A DNA stretch of 64,000 nt. Source: Acholoe squamosa (lineage: Eukaryota > Annelida > Polychaeta > Phyllodocida > Polynoidae). Positions 20,364-32,797 of this stretch are shown in pieces. The translations under genes and the position numbers were made by a program. The notes under the pieces were generated by a model that had not been told where the DNA came from, made no database searches, and was given only the letters and a program-made list of their open reading frames with translations. Location of the stretch: NCBI GenBank assembly GCA_949317995.1, contig OX439040.1, positions 56,268,089 through 56,332,088 on the forward strand. Reading direction: 5' to 3'. The number at the start of each line of letters is the position of its first letter. The stretch's first letter is position 1.

Positions 20364-21300
20364 CTTCCATACATGAGTAATAGACAAACCCCACCCTTGT
20401 AACCCAGTTCTATTTATGTCATCTATGTTCTTCCCTCCTTTATCATATCACCACATTTTCTTTGTTAGATGCTATAAAAATTCTGGTATGCCTAAGTTTA
20501 TGTCTGGTTGCTCGTTAGATGCTATAAATATTCTGGTACGCCTAATTATAGAGCAAGGGGTTGAAAATAGTTTGTGGAACTGGGAAAGCCAATCAATAGC
20601 ACCAACTTTCACACGAAGATCAACTATATACGATGCTATTTTTAGATAGGACTAGTTTCCACTGCTTCAGTACATCCTTTTATCCAAGTCATCTTGGTTC
20701 TTTTATTCCTTTTTCGTGTTTGTGCCTAAAAAACAACATTCATCTTTTACAAACAGATTAAATGAGAAGGCATTGAATAAAACCAACGGACCATGCAGTA
20801 GATTCTCAACCCCTTTTACGTTTGGGCATCTAGCAGCAAAGGCATATACACACTTTTTTCTCATGAATAAATAAGTGACGAATTCCCCTTTAAAAGTCAC
20901 CCATTATCCCTATGGGGTAGTCAGGTGACAGATCTAGCTCACCTCATTCATTGGATGCGGCGGGGGAATGCAGCCAGTAGAGGTTGTAATTGGGCATTTC
21001 ATGGATCTGCATGACTTTGTATGCCTTGATGCTGCTGTTACTAATCACACTGCCTTACAAATCTCTCACACATTCCACACACGGACACATCGGGCTTCTG
21101 TTAGAGCCTTTCTGACAAATTGGGATCCAATTTGCACCTGGGGAACACCTGTGGGATATGACTGCGTTTCATAAGGATACCAACGCCAGAGGTACGTTTG
21201 TATACATTGAAGCTGTGCATATATAATAATGTGCATATATCTGATAGTGTTAAACAAATTTTACCACTCTGAAAGAGAAAACCCCAACTGGGCATGATAG
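20364..21300. other. Non-coding DNA between the inverted arms
   Basis: No gene was recognised. A short direct repeat (TTAGATGCTATAAA, then ATTCTGGTA) occurs twice at about 20466 and 20515. Confidence 0.5.
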
Positions 21301-21315
21301 CTTCAGGGGTTTTTA

Positions 21316-21500
21316 GCCATTGAGAATGAGATCATTGGCCATTGAGATTGTTGGACATTGGGGTTATTGGCCATTGGGATTATTGGCTTTCAGGTTTATT
21401 GGTCTTGGTATGATTGGCATTTGGTAAAATGATTGGTCTTTTGGAGGATTGGCCTTTGGGGGGATTGGCCTAGGGATGATTGATCTTTGGGATGATTGCT
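21316..21500 (+). repeat. ATTGG-rich degenerate repeat (CCAAT on the minus strand)
   Basis: Ten ATTGG pentamers occur within about 185 bp, in a loose GATTGGCCTTTGG-type repeat of 14-20 bp. It is probably a simple degenerate repeat. CCAAT boxes are also NF-Y sites, so a regulatory reading is possible but unsupported. Confidence 0.7.
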
Positions 21501-21701
21501 GAAACTTTTCTTTTCAAAGATTTATGGAATAAGACGTTTTCGTTTCATTGGAAAACGAGACTCTTAGGTTAGCGTTTCTCCTTGATTATTTCAAAACAAA
21601 ATGATAGACTACCATCATAAGTAAATGATGAAATTCTATTATTTTAATTTTCCAAGCAATATCTATTTTATCTGCCTTCCTATGACTATGTGTAATGATT
21701 A

Positions 21702-22025
21702 CTGTCTCTACAAAATTGTATGCCTTCCATTCCTTCAGAATGTTGACTGTCCCTTTTGGCGACATAGGTTTTGGATGAACATGAATGGGAATATGGATTA
21801 ATAGGGTGCATTGATATATTTAAACTATGGCCATACCTTAGAATAAAAGAATCTCACTGTGAATATATCATGTAACCTGGTGTATAGAAATGCCTTCCGT
21901 ATACACAAAGTTTGACAAACTTGGACCATAATTTAAGTCAGATAAACAACGGGTTAACCAGGTTACGTAATATATAATAAATAAATTCATGTAACCTGGT
22001 TAACCCATAGTTTATCTACTACGTA
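21702..22025 (-). repeat. Right arm of the large inverted repeat (empty site)
   Basis: Reverse complement of 19330-19955 without the MITE. It has a single TA at 21802-21803 where the other arm is filled. Confidence 0.85.
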
Positions 22026-22790
22026 TTCAATACACTGCTTTAAATAGAGTAGAAGGATTTGATTTGGTGTGGTATAGAGATGTTAACATGTACACCCTGC
22101 TGTTGACATAGAGAACCTTGTCAACAACATTGAGGCTGGCATGTGGTGTCTACCTTAATTCCAAGTAGCCTAACAATAGAGAAATACAAGATCCCACCCT
22201 AAACATGAACCTGTTATTTTGTTCCACTTCCTAGAGGCCAAAGTACCACCATACGGCTATGTTGTTACTTTAGAGAATACTTCACTCCAAAAACAGATTT
22301 TAGAACACATAGACCCTTGATACATCCCGGGTAGGAGATGATTGGGACTAATCGAATGTGATACTTTGTTTGTGCCTGTAAATATCAAACAATATGCTGA
22401 TAAGTTCTTGCCACTTTATTGACTGACTGTTTAAGTAAAGCTTGGTCAGGAGCAAACACTTGAGGGGGAAATCATTGCTATAGATAGTGAATATTACATA
22501 AAGATTTCAAACTCTTCTACAGTTTGCACTGTATTACCATGTCCTAACACATAGAAAAGTCTGAAATTCTGACATACAACTTTTAAGTTTAGAATGAACA
22601 TGATTCTGAGGAGAATAAAAATTCGGCCCTAATCAGCTACTAACTACTCTTCAAATGTGTTAAGCAGTCTTATTTCATATCGGCAATATTCAGGTACATA
22701 AAAATCCAAAAAGGCCTTTGCACACAAAGGCATATACAGAGTGCGCAACCTTTTCCATGATAAGACAATAGCCCCCTCTACCAACCCTAA
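22026..22790. other. AT-rich non-coding DNA
   Basis: No gene was recognised. Confidence 0.5.
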
Positions 22791-23087
22791 GGCCACACCA
22801 AAAAAATCAGTTGGTCTACGGAATTTGGTTTTGAAAAAATGGTGTGAGCGGGCAATTTTTTTTTTTTCAAGAATTTTTCAGCGTCCAATGGATTCCTTGC
22901 TGGGAAATTGAGGCAAGTGAACAAATTTTATTTTTTTAAAGATTTTGCCAAACATCACAAAGAGAAAACTTGTTGAAACTGGAGCGAGCGAACTCCGTAG
23001 ACAAGATTTTTTTCAAAGAAAAAAATTTGTATTTCCGAAAATGTGGAGAGGGCAATCCGTAAACCAACTTATTTTTTTGGTGTGGCC
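22791..23087. mobile_element. MITE with GGCCACACCAAAAAAAT termini, TAA duplication
   Basis: The left end GGCCACACCAAAAAAATCAG, then TTGGTCTACGGA, is matched by the reverse complement of the right end (TCCGTAAACCAACTTATTTT, then TTTGGTGTGGCC). The inverted repeat is about 32 bp. TAA lies directly outside both ends (22788-22790, 23088-23090). There is no transposase. The TWA duplication suggests PIF/Harbinger mobilisation. Confidence 0.85.
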
Positions 23088-24307
23088 TAAGGTGTGTTTA
23101 AATTTTGGGACACCCTTCTATAGAATAAAATCATACACATGAAAAGTGAGAAGAGTGTCATTCAAGGACAGTAATCAGTATTGATTACAACAAAAGACTC
23201 ATTTTCCCCTGTTATGTCAGTAGACTATATATATTCGGGTCCATCCCTGTTCACCGGGATAGAGAGAGCAGACAGTCAGACCTACAGACTTTCATGTTAG
23301 CTTAGTGTGGAGCAGAATGGCAGAGGTCCAACACCGTTATTGATCACCTGTAAAGGGGATGTCTACATTTCTACAGTAATCCTCAGCCTTCCCTTCACTA
23401 AACCTCAAACCACATCTGACACTTCTGAGCTGAGACCCTTAGCGAATATTTATTTTTTAACAAAAATCGGGCTTCCTAGTTGGGAGGGAAACGTTTGTTT
23501 TCCGTTAATGGATCTAGCTGATAGAGTGTTGAAGCAAGCTAATTACAATAGGGCTCTTCATCTTCATTGTCACAGTGTTTACATTGTGTGTACTCATAAA
23601 TGTGTGTCTTGAGGGGTTGTGAATGAATTCACCCCAATGTGCAATTCATCCCTGACCATAAATCATTTATCATATATATGTGACCCATGCCTACTGCATT
23701 AAAGTACTTTCTTTTGAAAGATCCCTGAAGGCATTGTGACTCGGATTTAGACTTCACTATAGCAAAATTAATCATTTAACGATTTTCCTTTATCACAAAA
23801 TTTATCTGCATGCTCACTTAGTAATAAGAACAGGTCGCCCTCAAATTGATGTAATTGAGTTATTGTACGACCACAGAAACTATACAAATCCAGGAGGGCG
23901 AAAACAAATGTTCATTTAAAATGAGAACATTTTCACATTCCCCTTTATTTTGACCATGCATTTACAGATAAATGTATTTGATTTAGTCTGTACAAGGGGC
24001 GAAAACAAACATTATTTTTGTTACATGTGCATGGAGAGTTATGATTGTCCCAGCATATGCGCTGCTAGAATTAAGAGTAGAATAACCCGAAACACATTCC
24101 TGCCTTAAACCCATGCATTCTTTCTGTACCAAGCTAACCCTGCAGCTGCATAGGAGGAGTTTTAATAATAAATATCTCCAGGTATTGCGCTCAATCCTGG
24201 TGCCTCTCCTGTTGCCCTCCTCCGGTGTCAGGTACATACTGTAGCTCCAGCGGGTTTAGGAACGAGTCATTTAATACCAGGTGGCATTGTAGAGGGCTGA
24301 AAAGTAC
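23088..24307. other. Non-coding DNA
   Basis: No gene was recognised. A TATATATA run at about 23228 followed by a non-repetitive stretch could be a promoter, but nothing downstream supports a gene. Confidence 0.45.
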
Positions 24308-25136
24308 GGAGCCCCTAATAGGACATACTAAAAAGATTTTTTTTCATGGAAAATATATTCCTGCGGGTACAGGAACATTCCTGCGGAAACAGGGACATTC
24401 CTGCGGAAACAGGAACGTTCCTGCGGAAACAGGAACATTCTTGCGGAAACAGGAACATTCCTGCGGAAACAGGAACATAATAAAAAGATTTTTTTCATGC
24501 AAAATATATTCCTGCGGGTACATGAACATTCCTGTGGGAACAGGGACATTCCTGCAGGTACAGGAACATTCCTGCAGAAACAGGAATATTCCTGCGGGTA
24601 CAGGAACATTCCTGCAGAAACAGGAACATTCCTGCGGAAACAGGAACATTCCTGTGGAAACAGGAACATAATAAAAAGATTTTTTTTCATGCAAAATATA
24701 TTCCTGCATGTACTGGAATATTCCTGCGGGTACTGGAATATTCCTGTGGCTACAGGAAGATCTTTTTGGATACAAGAATGTTCCTGCGGACACAGTAGCA
24801 TTCTTAAATTTTGAGAGATTAAAACATGTAAAAAATATTTCTTTCTCAGTATCCGCAAGAATTGTTCAGTATCCGCAAGAATTGTTCAGTATCCGCAAGA
24901 ATTGTTCAGTTTCCGCAAGAATTGTTTCTGTACCTGCAAGAATTGTTCAGTACCCGCAAGAATTGTTTCTGTACCCACAAGAATTGTTCAGTACCTGCAA
25001 GAATTGTTTCTGTACCCGCAAGAATTGTTCAGTACCCGCAAGAATTGTTTCTGTACCCGCAAGAATTGTTCAGTACCCGCAAGAATATTTTTTCTGGTGA
25101 AAAAATTATTTTTGGTATGTCCTATTAGGGGCTCCG
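24308..25136. mobile_element. TA-flanked element made of mirrored repeat arrays
   Basis: The ends CGGAGCCCCTAATAGGACAT...ATGTCCTATTAGGGGCTCCG are perfect inverted repeats of about 22 bp, with weaker matching beyond. TA lies on each side. The interior is two arrays: TTCCTGCGG(G/A)(T/A)ACAGGAACA-type units on the left (24358-24800) and TTGCGGGTACTGAACAA-type units in reverse orientation on the right (24848-25085). A longer segment, AAAAAGATTTTTTTTCATG, recurs three times in the left half. The element is therefore a long imperfect palindrome. No transposase is present; all long frames are repeat artefacts. Confidence 0.85.
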
Positions 25137-25192
25137 TAGTACGGAGACTCATGGTGGGGAGGGGATCATAATTCATACACAGTGTTCAATTA

Positions 25193-25337
25193 GGGAACGT
25201 TCAACAATTATGTCACTGCTTATGAGGGAGGGGGGGGGGTCTTTGGGTCCCTATGTTCCATACAAAACAGTGACAAAGGGGGTGGGTGGGTGCTGAAAAA
25301 TGCCTAAACAACAGTGACATAATTGTTGAACGTTCCC
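25193..25337. mobile_element. 145 bp PIF/Harbinger-like MITE, TTA duplication
   Basis: The ends GGGAACGTTCAACAATTATG, then TCACTG, are perfect inverted repeats of 26 bp. TTA lies on both sides (25190-25192 and 25338-25340). The interior GTCTTTGGGTCCCTATGTTC is shared with the 17671 element. TTA is the classic Harbinger target. Confidence 0.9.
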
Positions 25338-25818
25338 TTACGGATGATACCGTGCTAAAGGTTGATTTTGTGGTCTGGCTTCACTTTGTTGATAACTAGG
25401 CCTACATTAGCCACTTTCGTACCCCTACTATGACTCCCGTTCCTCTCCCGTCAGTAGGAACGGCAGACCCGTGACACAGACGATGTTCAGTCTAGGCCTA
25501 CATGTACACATCGTGGCTGAGAATCATTTTTTAAACATTATCTTTAAAAGGAGAGGAGGTATTTTATAAACAAGACGAGACGTACATATGAGGAAGTACA
25601 CCATATCTCACCTCTTAATCATAGGCCTCCTTCACTCCAAACAAGAAATGGCTTGTCCCTATATGACCCCATCCCCTCATACCCGCCAATATTAACCCCA
25701 TTTACAGAATCCCCTTGGAGGTGCCTCCAGTGGTGCCAATGGATGTCGGGCGGCTTGTATTATATCACACACTGTTGGCAGGCAGTGTGAGAGCATGTAG
25801 CCATATCTGAACGCTATT
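25338..25818. other. Non-coding DNA
   Basis: No gene was recognised. Confidence 0.5.
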
Positions 25819-26475
25819 GCATATGGCATTGTAGTGATGGGGCGATACTGATAAAAGGGGTCTATAGAGTCGGGGGGAGGGGGTAAATTATTGCATATGG
25901 CATTGTAGTGATGGGGCGATACTGATAGAAGGGGTCTATAGAGTCGGGGGAGGGGGTAAATTATTGCATATGGCATTGTAGTGATGGGACGATACTGATA
26001 GAAGGGGTCTATAGAGTCGGGGGGAGGGGGTAAATTATTGCATATGGCATTGTAGTGATGGGACGATACTGATAGAAGGGGTCTATAGAGTCGGGGGGAG
26101 GGGGTAAATTATTGCATATGGCATTGTAGTGATAGGGCGATACTGATAGAACGGGTCTATAGAGTCGGGGGAGGGGGTAAATTATTGCATATGGCATTGT
26201 AGTGATGGGGCGATACTGATAGAAGGTGTCTATAGAGTCGGGGGAGGGGGTAATTTATTGCATATGGCATTGTAGTGATAGGGCAATACTGATAGAACGG
26301 GTCTATAGAGTCGGGGGAGGGGGTAAATTATTGCATATGGCATTGTAGTGATGGGGCGATACTGATAGAAGGTGTCTATAGAGTCGGGGGAGGGGGTAAA
26401 TTATTGCATATGGCATTGTAGTGATGGGGTGATACTGATAGAAGGGATCTATAGAGTCGGGGGAGGGGGTAAATT
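25819..26475. repeat. Minisatellite, 73-74 bp unit, about 9 copies
   Basis: The unit begins GCATATGGCATTGTAGTGAT, continues GGGGCGATACTGATAGAAGG and ends GTCTATAGAGTCGGGGGAGG with GGGTAAATTATT. Copies differ by few bases and by G-run length. The G-rich stretch recurs every unit. Confidence 0.95.
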
Positions 26476-27849
26476 GCTTCATCTGATTTAGTATATTTCC
26501 TTACCTGCACATTCCGGTCAAGGAAGTGGATTGTTACGTCCAAGACATCAGCTTCTGTTGGGGGGGGGGAAACTTCACCTTTTTTGGTGCGGCTTCAGTC
26601 TACAGCGGACAAATATTCCTGAACATAATGAAAAAAAGAAAAAAAAAACGAATATGGCCCATCTTCGCTTTTGGGTATTAACTGGTGGCAGAGCAAATAC
26701 ACAACCCCTTATTCCAACTGTACAAAGCATACATGTATACATGTACAATCAAAAATACAGAACACATGTATCAATATAGGCCTACCTAAAGTTGGGAAGC
26801 ACCTCCCACTGCATATTGACACATTATCAATGATCGCCAAATACAGGGTAGACTGTTTTAAACTTTGATGCTATTGAGTCCCTCATACACCTCATTGATT
26901 GTCATTATCATTGATTATTCACTGTTAAACAGTGGCACACTCACCACAGCGGCCTGTAACATGTGATCCTTATCTGCCCGGCATGCTAAATTCCTATTTA
27001 AATGCTACCAGTAGTTTGGTCTCATCGTGCATCATAAATGACCTCTTTGTTAACAGCTAATTGACGGGGAGCAACACATTGGTGAAAGCTCATTTCACAT
27101 GATTCGGCCAACTCCCCTTTTGGGAAGCACCATTTCATCGATACAAACAGTGGTCCGCGCATTGGAACACGTACAGCTAACCCAGTTTTACATGAGACCC
27201 ATGCAGGATGAATCCTGAAAACCTCGAAGCCTAGATTATTCGCAGCAAGAAAATTAAGATGCATTGAGTATTTCACATGGAAGGCTTTTCTGCCTCCTCA
27301 TTGCTGTCGTTATTTTAAGAGGAATGTCTGAAGCAGGTTCACTTTGTGGGGGGGGGGGGGGTTAGAGCGTGGAATTTATGGTGTTGGTGATTTGATCTCA
27401 CTGAATGTCATTTTCATAATCATGATAGTGATACCGAAGGTCCGTTATGGTACCGCTCTAAATGAACAGCCAACAGTCCAGAAATCAAGTATGGCATTGC
27501 TTTCATTGCACTTTAGTTCATCCCCATGTCAGATGTGCAGGTGATTTTGTATGAGGATCAGGTCAGAGTGGTATGCTCTGCATGCTTACTGACCGTTACA
27601 GTTTCTACTGAAAATAAACTATGTTAAAGTACCCTATGGCCAATAGGAGTTATATATGTCTGGATATTGGTGTTTCTTTAAACATGTATGGTATATATAG
27701 TCTGTAACTGTAAAATCTGAAAATGAATAGAGAAAGTGTACCAATTGTAACAGTTTCACTTTTGAACATCGATTAAAGACAGCAAATAGAAACAATACTC
27801 CATGGAGGTTGAAATTTCCCATGATTCTTACACAGAGCAGAAGGCCCCC
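26476..27849. other. Non-coding DNA
   Basis: No gene was recognised. There is a G homopolymer of about 13 at 27347-27361. Confidence 0.5.
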
Positions 27850-28258
27850 AAAAGCTCTGCGGATTTGGTTTGTTGTGTTCTATGGCTTTGCTAGGGCCAT
27901 AGAACAAGAATGGTTGAACTTCCTATGGATCTCACAGTATTTATAAGTTAAAGCCCACTATGCTGTAATCCTTGCGTTCTATGACCTCAGCAGGGCCATA
28001 AGTGGGGGATCCACTGCCACGTTTTTGTTGCAAATTGGACTCGTGCATGTGTTCTTGTAGAAAACATTCCAGCAGTGGATCAGCTGCTGCGACAACGTTC
28101 ATGCAACGTCTGAGTGGCGTGTGAGAACTCCCACAGAAATCAAAATACTTGATATTTGCGACTGCTCTGCGAGACCACACGCACGGGTGCAACTCGCAAC
28201 AAATTCGCGGCAGTGGATCCCCCACTATAGAATGCAACAGACCAAATCGCAGAGATTT
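27850..28258. repeat. Outer imperfect palindrome carrying a nested MITE
   Basis: CTCTGCGGATTTGGTTTGTT at about 27855 is matched in reverse complement by AACAGACCAAATCGCAGAG near 28240-28258. A local hairpin GTTCTATGGC...GCCATAGAAC is at about 27878-27906. It is probably an older inverted-repeat element into which the 28001-28226 element inserted. Confidence 0.65.
28001..28226. mobile_element. 226 bp MITE with AGTGGGGGATCCACTGCC termini
   Basis: AGTGGGGGATCCACTGCCAC at the left and the reverse complement at the right extend into arms of about 55 bp (TTTGTTGC, GTGTG words shared). The flanks are ATA on both sides (27998-28000 and 28227-28229). The joined flanks, GGGCC-ATA-GAA, resemble GGGCCATAGAA in the palindrome at about 27894-27904, which supports the borders. 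The duplication could be TA or ATA. Confidence 0.85.
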
Positions 28259-31200
28259 TAGAGACATAGAACACCGAGTGGGAACATCGGAACATCAATT
28301 AGATGACAAAGGATCTTTAGCGACAACCATTTTCATCTTATTTCGGGGGTGTTACTTCACATGATTATTACCAGTAACCTATCATTATTCATATTTCATC
28401 AAATGGTGATAATAAATCAGATACACCTCTTTAATGTTGATTCACAACAGTAGACACACATTTCACAAGGTATTGTGTCAATAGTCTATGAAATTGTATG
28501 CTCATAATCTAATAGATATCTGGAGTAACCCTCTCCCTTTTGACACAGGTCAGTTGGAATGTAAATTGCAGAATCTTTTCAGTTAAGCTAGGAAAAAATA
28601 TCTAATCATCTGGGTCATTATTTGTCACCCAATTGCCTTTATACCTCCGTGTAGCTGTTATATATCTTGCAATATACAAACAGAACAGCAAATTGCAACA
28701 GGTTGCTACACTGCAGAAACTTTTCTGTGAAAATTGCATCGTGGGATTCGACCTTATTTGAATAAGATTCCAGAATTATGCATCACAATACAATAACAGC
28801 ATTATGTGATCGGCTTAATAGGTTCATGACACATTTAGGAGATGGGAATATTGCCTTTATTTCGGAAGAAGGAAAAATGGAGATTTTCTCACATTTGCAA
28901 TACGTGTCCAAACTATTTCATTATCATAATGTCTTGAACCGATTTTCTTCCATGTTACTAATAACACTTGATTGCTGAAACAATAATTTTTATAGACTGA
29001 TGTAATCTTAATGATATTCAGTCCTCCACGTACCACATTGATCATCATTATAATTGAGTATTCACTAATAAACAGCAGTGAGTTGACCCTTTGTGTGTTT
29101 TGCTATTTATGGACTGTTAACAGCTTCGGTAAATCCTAGAAAGTCCAACATCGAATTTTGATTGACACATATCTAGTGTATTAGGGGAATAAATGATTAT
29201 GATAAAGACTTGATGTAGATCCCATTTCAGTATACCACATAGTTATTTATAAGGTATCACCGGGGTAGCTGTTTGATAATAATCATTTTTAACTGGATCC
29301 ATCCAGGAGAAGGTTATCTTTCCTTGAATGATTAATTATCAACATCTGTAGCTTGTTTCAACAGACAGATAAGTGAGTGACTATGGTTCTAGTTAGCAAG
29401 TATTAGTTATAGTTGGCATAGCTGCTAACTAGTGTGACTAGCATTGTATTGGCACCCTCGGTACTTAAATATTGGTTCTCCTACACACCGGCAGCAGAAT
29501 ACTATATTGCCATAAGATCTTGATGTTTGATGCTTCAATTACCTGATTACAGCAAAATGCAAACCTCTGACATGAAACATCTAGGGTACGATTAAGTCTG
29601 GTCAGCTAGCTGAACAGTACCGACACCTATTGGTGTGTATGGATAGAAATGGAGATACTTTATGCTTTCAACTTTATGCTGTTTATGCTACTATTCATTG
29701 TGTCTTTTGAACAATAGGAGTGATACAAAGGGGGATTGTAGTGGCTATCTTTTGAAGTCTTTAAAAAGAATGGCATTTTTTTTACAATCCTAACATGTTA
29801 CCTTTCCAGGCCTTCAGGGCAAAAAACCTACCGCAAACACATACATGTGCCACATACATGGTTGAGGGAACACCTGTCTTCTAACCATTACTCTGGGAAT
29901 AAACTACACGTACCAGAAATTTCGAAGATGTATTGTTAAGGGACTCAATTATAATATGTAGCTCATTATGGTCATGTAGGAAAGCAGTCTTATTTTCCAA
30001 TTGGTATGAGGAGGTCCATGTAGTTAGGTACGTGTGTGGGGGGAGGGGGTCCTGGCGATACAGGCCATCTCCCACTGCTGTTGTGTGGACATAAAGCAGC
30101 TTTGTCAAGTCGTAGTTATAGTTTCTATTATTACGCAGATACATGTATCACATGTGGTGCAGGGTCAGACTATGATATCATATTATGATATCCAAACATT
30201 CGCCATGTAGAAGTGAAATACGGAATGGGAGACCAATTTGTTAGCTTTTGCGATGGTAAAAATATATAAGTACAAATGGCAAATTCAAATTACATTATAC
30301 ATGTTTGTACAAGTACTACTAGTCCACAGACCAGACCCACGACAAAGGTGTAGACACTTCTTCGTTGTCTAAATTATGAACAAGCAATGCTCTGCCTATA
30401 AAAGAAAGACATACAACAAAGCCAATAAGGAGTTCTCCTTAAAATAGCACTCCTGTTCTTGAGAAGGAAAGGATTGCTCTCCAGAACTCAAGAATCTATG
30501 TTAACTTAACCTCAGTCTCACCCAGGCGGCCTCTGTATCCATAGGCGGTGCTTCAAGCCATTTAATGCTTGTTTTGGTGCCAAAAAAAGAACTCCCAATT
30601 ATTAAGGTACCAGGAACTGCCAACTGAGTTGTGTTGTATTTGTCATGGGATCATGAGGATAGGGCACGGTGCCGGAGGCGGGGTACCATGGGAATGGCCA
30701 AGGTATGCAGCCAACTCAGAGGGGAGTTAAATGGTATTCTGTGGTAGGGGGCTCTTGTCTTGGAGGCATTATGTGGCACCCTATGGAGAATGGAAACCAA
30801 AGAACACAAACTATTTTTCTATCTGTCTGCCAAGTGCATAGTCCGCCCCCACTGCTGGCATAAGAATATAAAGGGAAGGCATAATCAAAAGTTGCTTCAC
30901 TAAGACACACACTCATACAAAGACATAACCTATCTGCAAGCAGGGACAGGGAATCATTGGACATACACCACAAAAAACGGTGGTCTGTGTTTTTGGGGAC
31001 ATTTTCAACATTACAAGGTAAATTATGTTTACCTCTTACTGAAGGTACATTTGTTTTATCGCCTTCATCTTTTAGACTCCAGTGAGTGTGCCTGAATACG
31101 TCATTATGGTATTTGATTAATTAATATACAGACGTTATCACCTGTATAGCGTTCATAATAATTATTGTACTAGGCCATGGATCCACATGGAATATCAAAA

Positions 31201-31574
31201 GGTAGAACCGCCATCCTCAGAGGTATATATATTATTGGGGACACAGGCTTAACATGTTATTATCCTATCTTATCCTACTTACTTTAACAGTTGGGTTATT
31301 TGTTATTATTTTCTGTTGGTGCTATTTGAAATGGTAAGATCATCTATTATTAGGGGTAACAGATGGAGGGGATTATTTGACATAATCCCTTGATATCTGT
31401 GTTCCTTTTTTGTGCCCTATTCTGAATGGAGCAGAACTCAGTATGTGAATATCATTGAACTTTAGTATTTCTATAACCACATTCATATTTTAAGATAATA
31501 AGTTGATTACTAACGGCTTATGCTCTCCTGCTGAACGGAATAAAAGCACCGATGCTTCATTTTTACCAGTATGA
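28259..31574. other. AT-rich non-coding DNA
   Basis: About 3.3 kb in which I recognise no gene, RNA gene or clear repeat. Small open frames have no recognisable content. Confidence 0.5.
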
Positions 31575-32302
31575 CTAGGGTAAAGTGACCATGAGTCGTC
31601 CACTTGGACCTCTATACAACCTCTGGTTTTTTCTAGAAGCTGTGCTTTAGTAAGCTAACCTGTATGGAGCAACAGAAAATGGTTATGAAAATTATCCTGA
31701 AGTGTTTATTTTTCCAGTAAATCAGGTTACAACTCTTATACTCATGTCTATCAGGCCCTCCGAGCCTTCATTACCCAAGTGATGTGTATTTCTCTCCATC
31801 AGTACCATGAGTCGGCCACCAGTACCTTGAGTCGGCCACATCATATCATGAATCAGCTTCTGTATAGGGGGCTGTCTATTATGCAATTGATGCAAGGAAA
31901 GGGCAGATTTCCAGTTTACTGATAATTTACACAGTATAAATATAATCCATATACAATGTTTTGTCAATGTTACCTCTGTTCCTTGACTACTGGGACATTA
32001 TTTTAGGTTTATGCTCATTTACTAGTTGCACTTCAATATAAGTGGGTAACAAATCATCAGAAACCTATCCTTTTTTGCATGAATGTAATCCCAAACATGC
32101 TGTCATTGACAGCCTGTTGAAGGTAATAAACCACGAAAAGGCAGAGATGGAAGGATAGCAGGTGCTGCATCTTCCCATCTTCTATAAATGTAAATAGCTT
32201 AAAATCCTCTAAGGTGGTCATTGATAATTACAATTTAGCACTAAACACATGCAAAGTGGCCGACTCAAGGTACATGGACGACTCAAGGTCACCCTACCCT
32301 AG
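31575..32302. mobile_element. MITE-like element with GAGTCGTCCA/GAGTCGGCCAC repeats
   Basis: The left end CTAGGGTAAAGTGACCATGA, then GTCGTCCA, is matched by the reverse complement of the right end, TGGACGACTCAAGGTCACCC ending TACCCTAG. GAGTCGGCCAC occurs inside twice near 31811-31840 and in reverse near 32258. Length is 728 bp and no transposase is present. No clean target duplication is visible. Confidence 0.68.
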
Positions 32303-32356
32303 GTATGTTTAAACACATGTTTCTATATATGGACATGCAGGTAATAAACGCATGTA

Positions 32357-32510
32357 CAGTGGCGGATCCAGGTTTTGGAAAAGGAGGGGGCGCGGCCCAA
32401 AAGGAGGGGGCGCACCCCCTATTTTTGGACACATTTCGGGGTCCAATATATGTATACTCTTAAGTACTGGGAAAAAGGGGGCCCCCACGCCCCCTCTAAA
32501 TCCGCCATTG
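32357..32510. mobile_element. hAT-like MITE, CAGTGGCGGATCCAGG terminus
   Basis: The element starts CAGTGGCGGATCCAGG and ends TCCGCCATTG, imperfect inverted repeats of the kind seen in widespread animal hAT-type MITEs. The interior is G/C-rich with two GGAGGGGGCGC words. ATGTA lies on both sides (32352-32356 and 32511-32515); hAT normally makes 8 bp, so the assignment rests on the termini. Confidence 0.7.
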
Positions 32511-32797
32511 ATGTAGACCAAAGATATGAGCATAAATCTGGCCTGATCGCCCCACTGTGCTTAGCAATGTATGGCCGACCTGACTTTGTGGGGACAATAT
32601 CAAGGACGTCTATGGTTTGTGTGAGTCCACAGATTGTGTTTGGATGCTTCAAAATGCATAACCCACATTGTCTGATTTTAGAAAATATACATGCAGTTCT
32701 TCCATCTACTCAGTAGGGTTAAACGGATATATACATCCGGTAGACTTTATCATTATTATAGGGGACCGTGCCCTGCTGTGGAGCTATGTCGTCATAA

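Noticed and set aside
24225-25171. Overlapping open frames on both strands over the 24308-25136 element
   Set aside because: All are translations of about 20 bp repeats; no non-repetitive domain is present.
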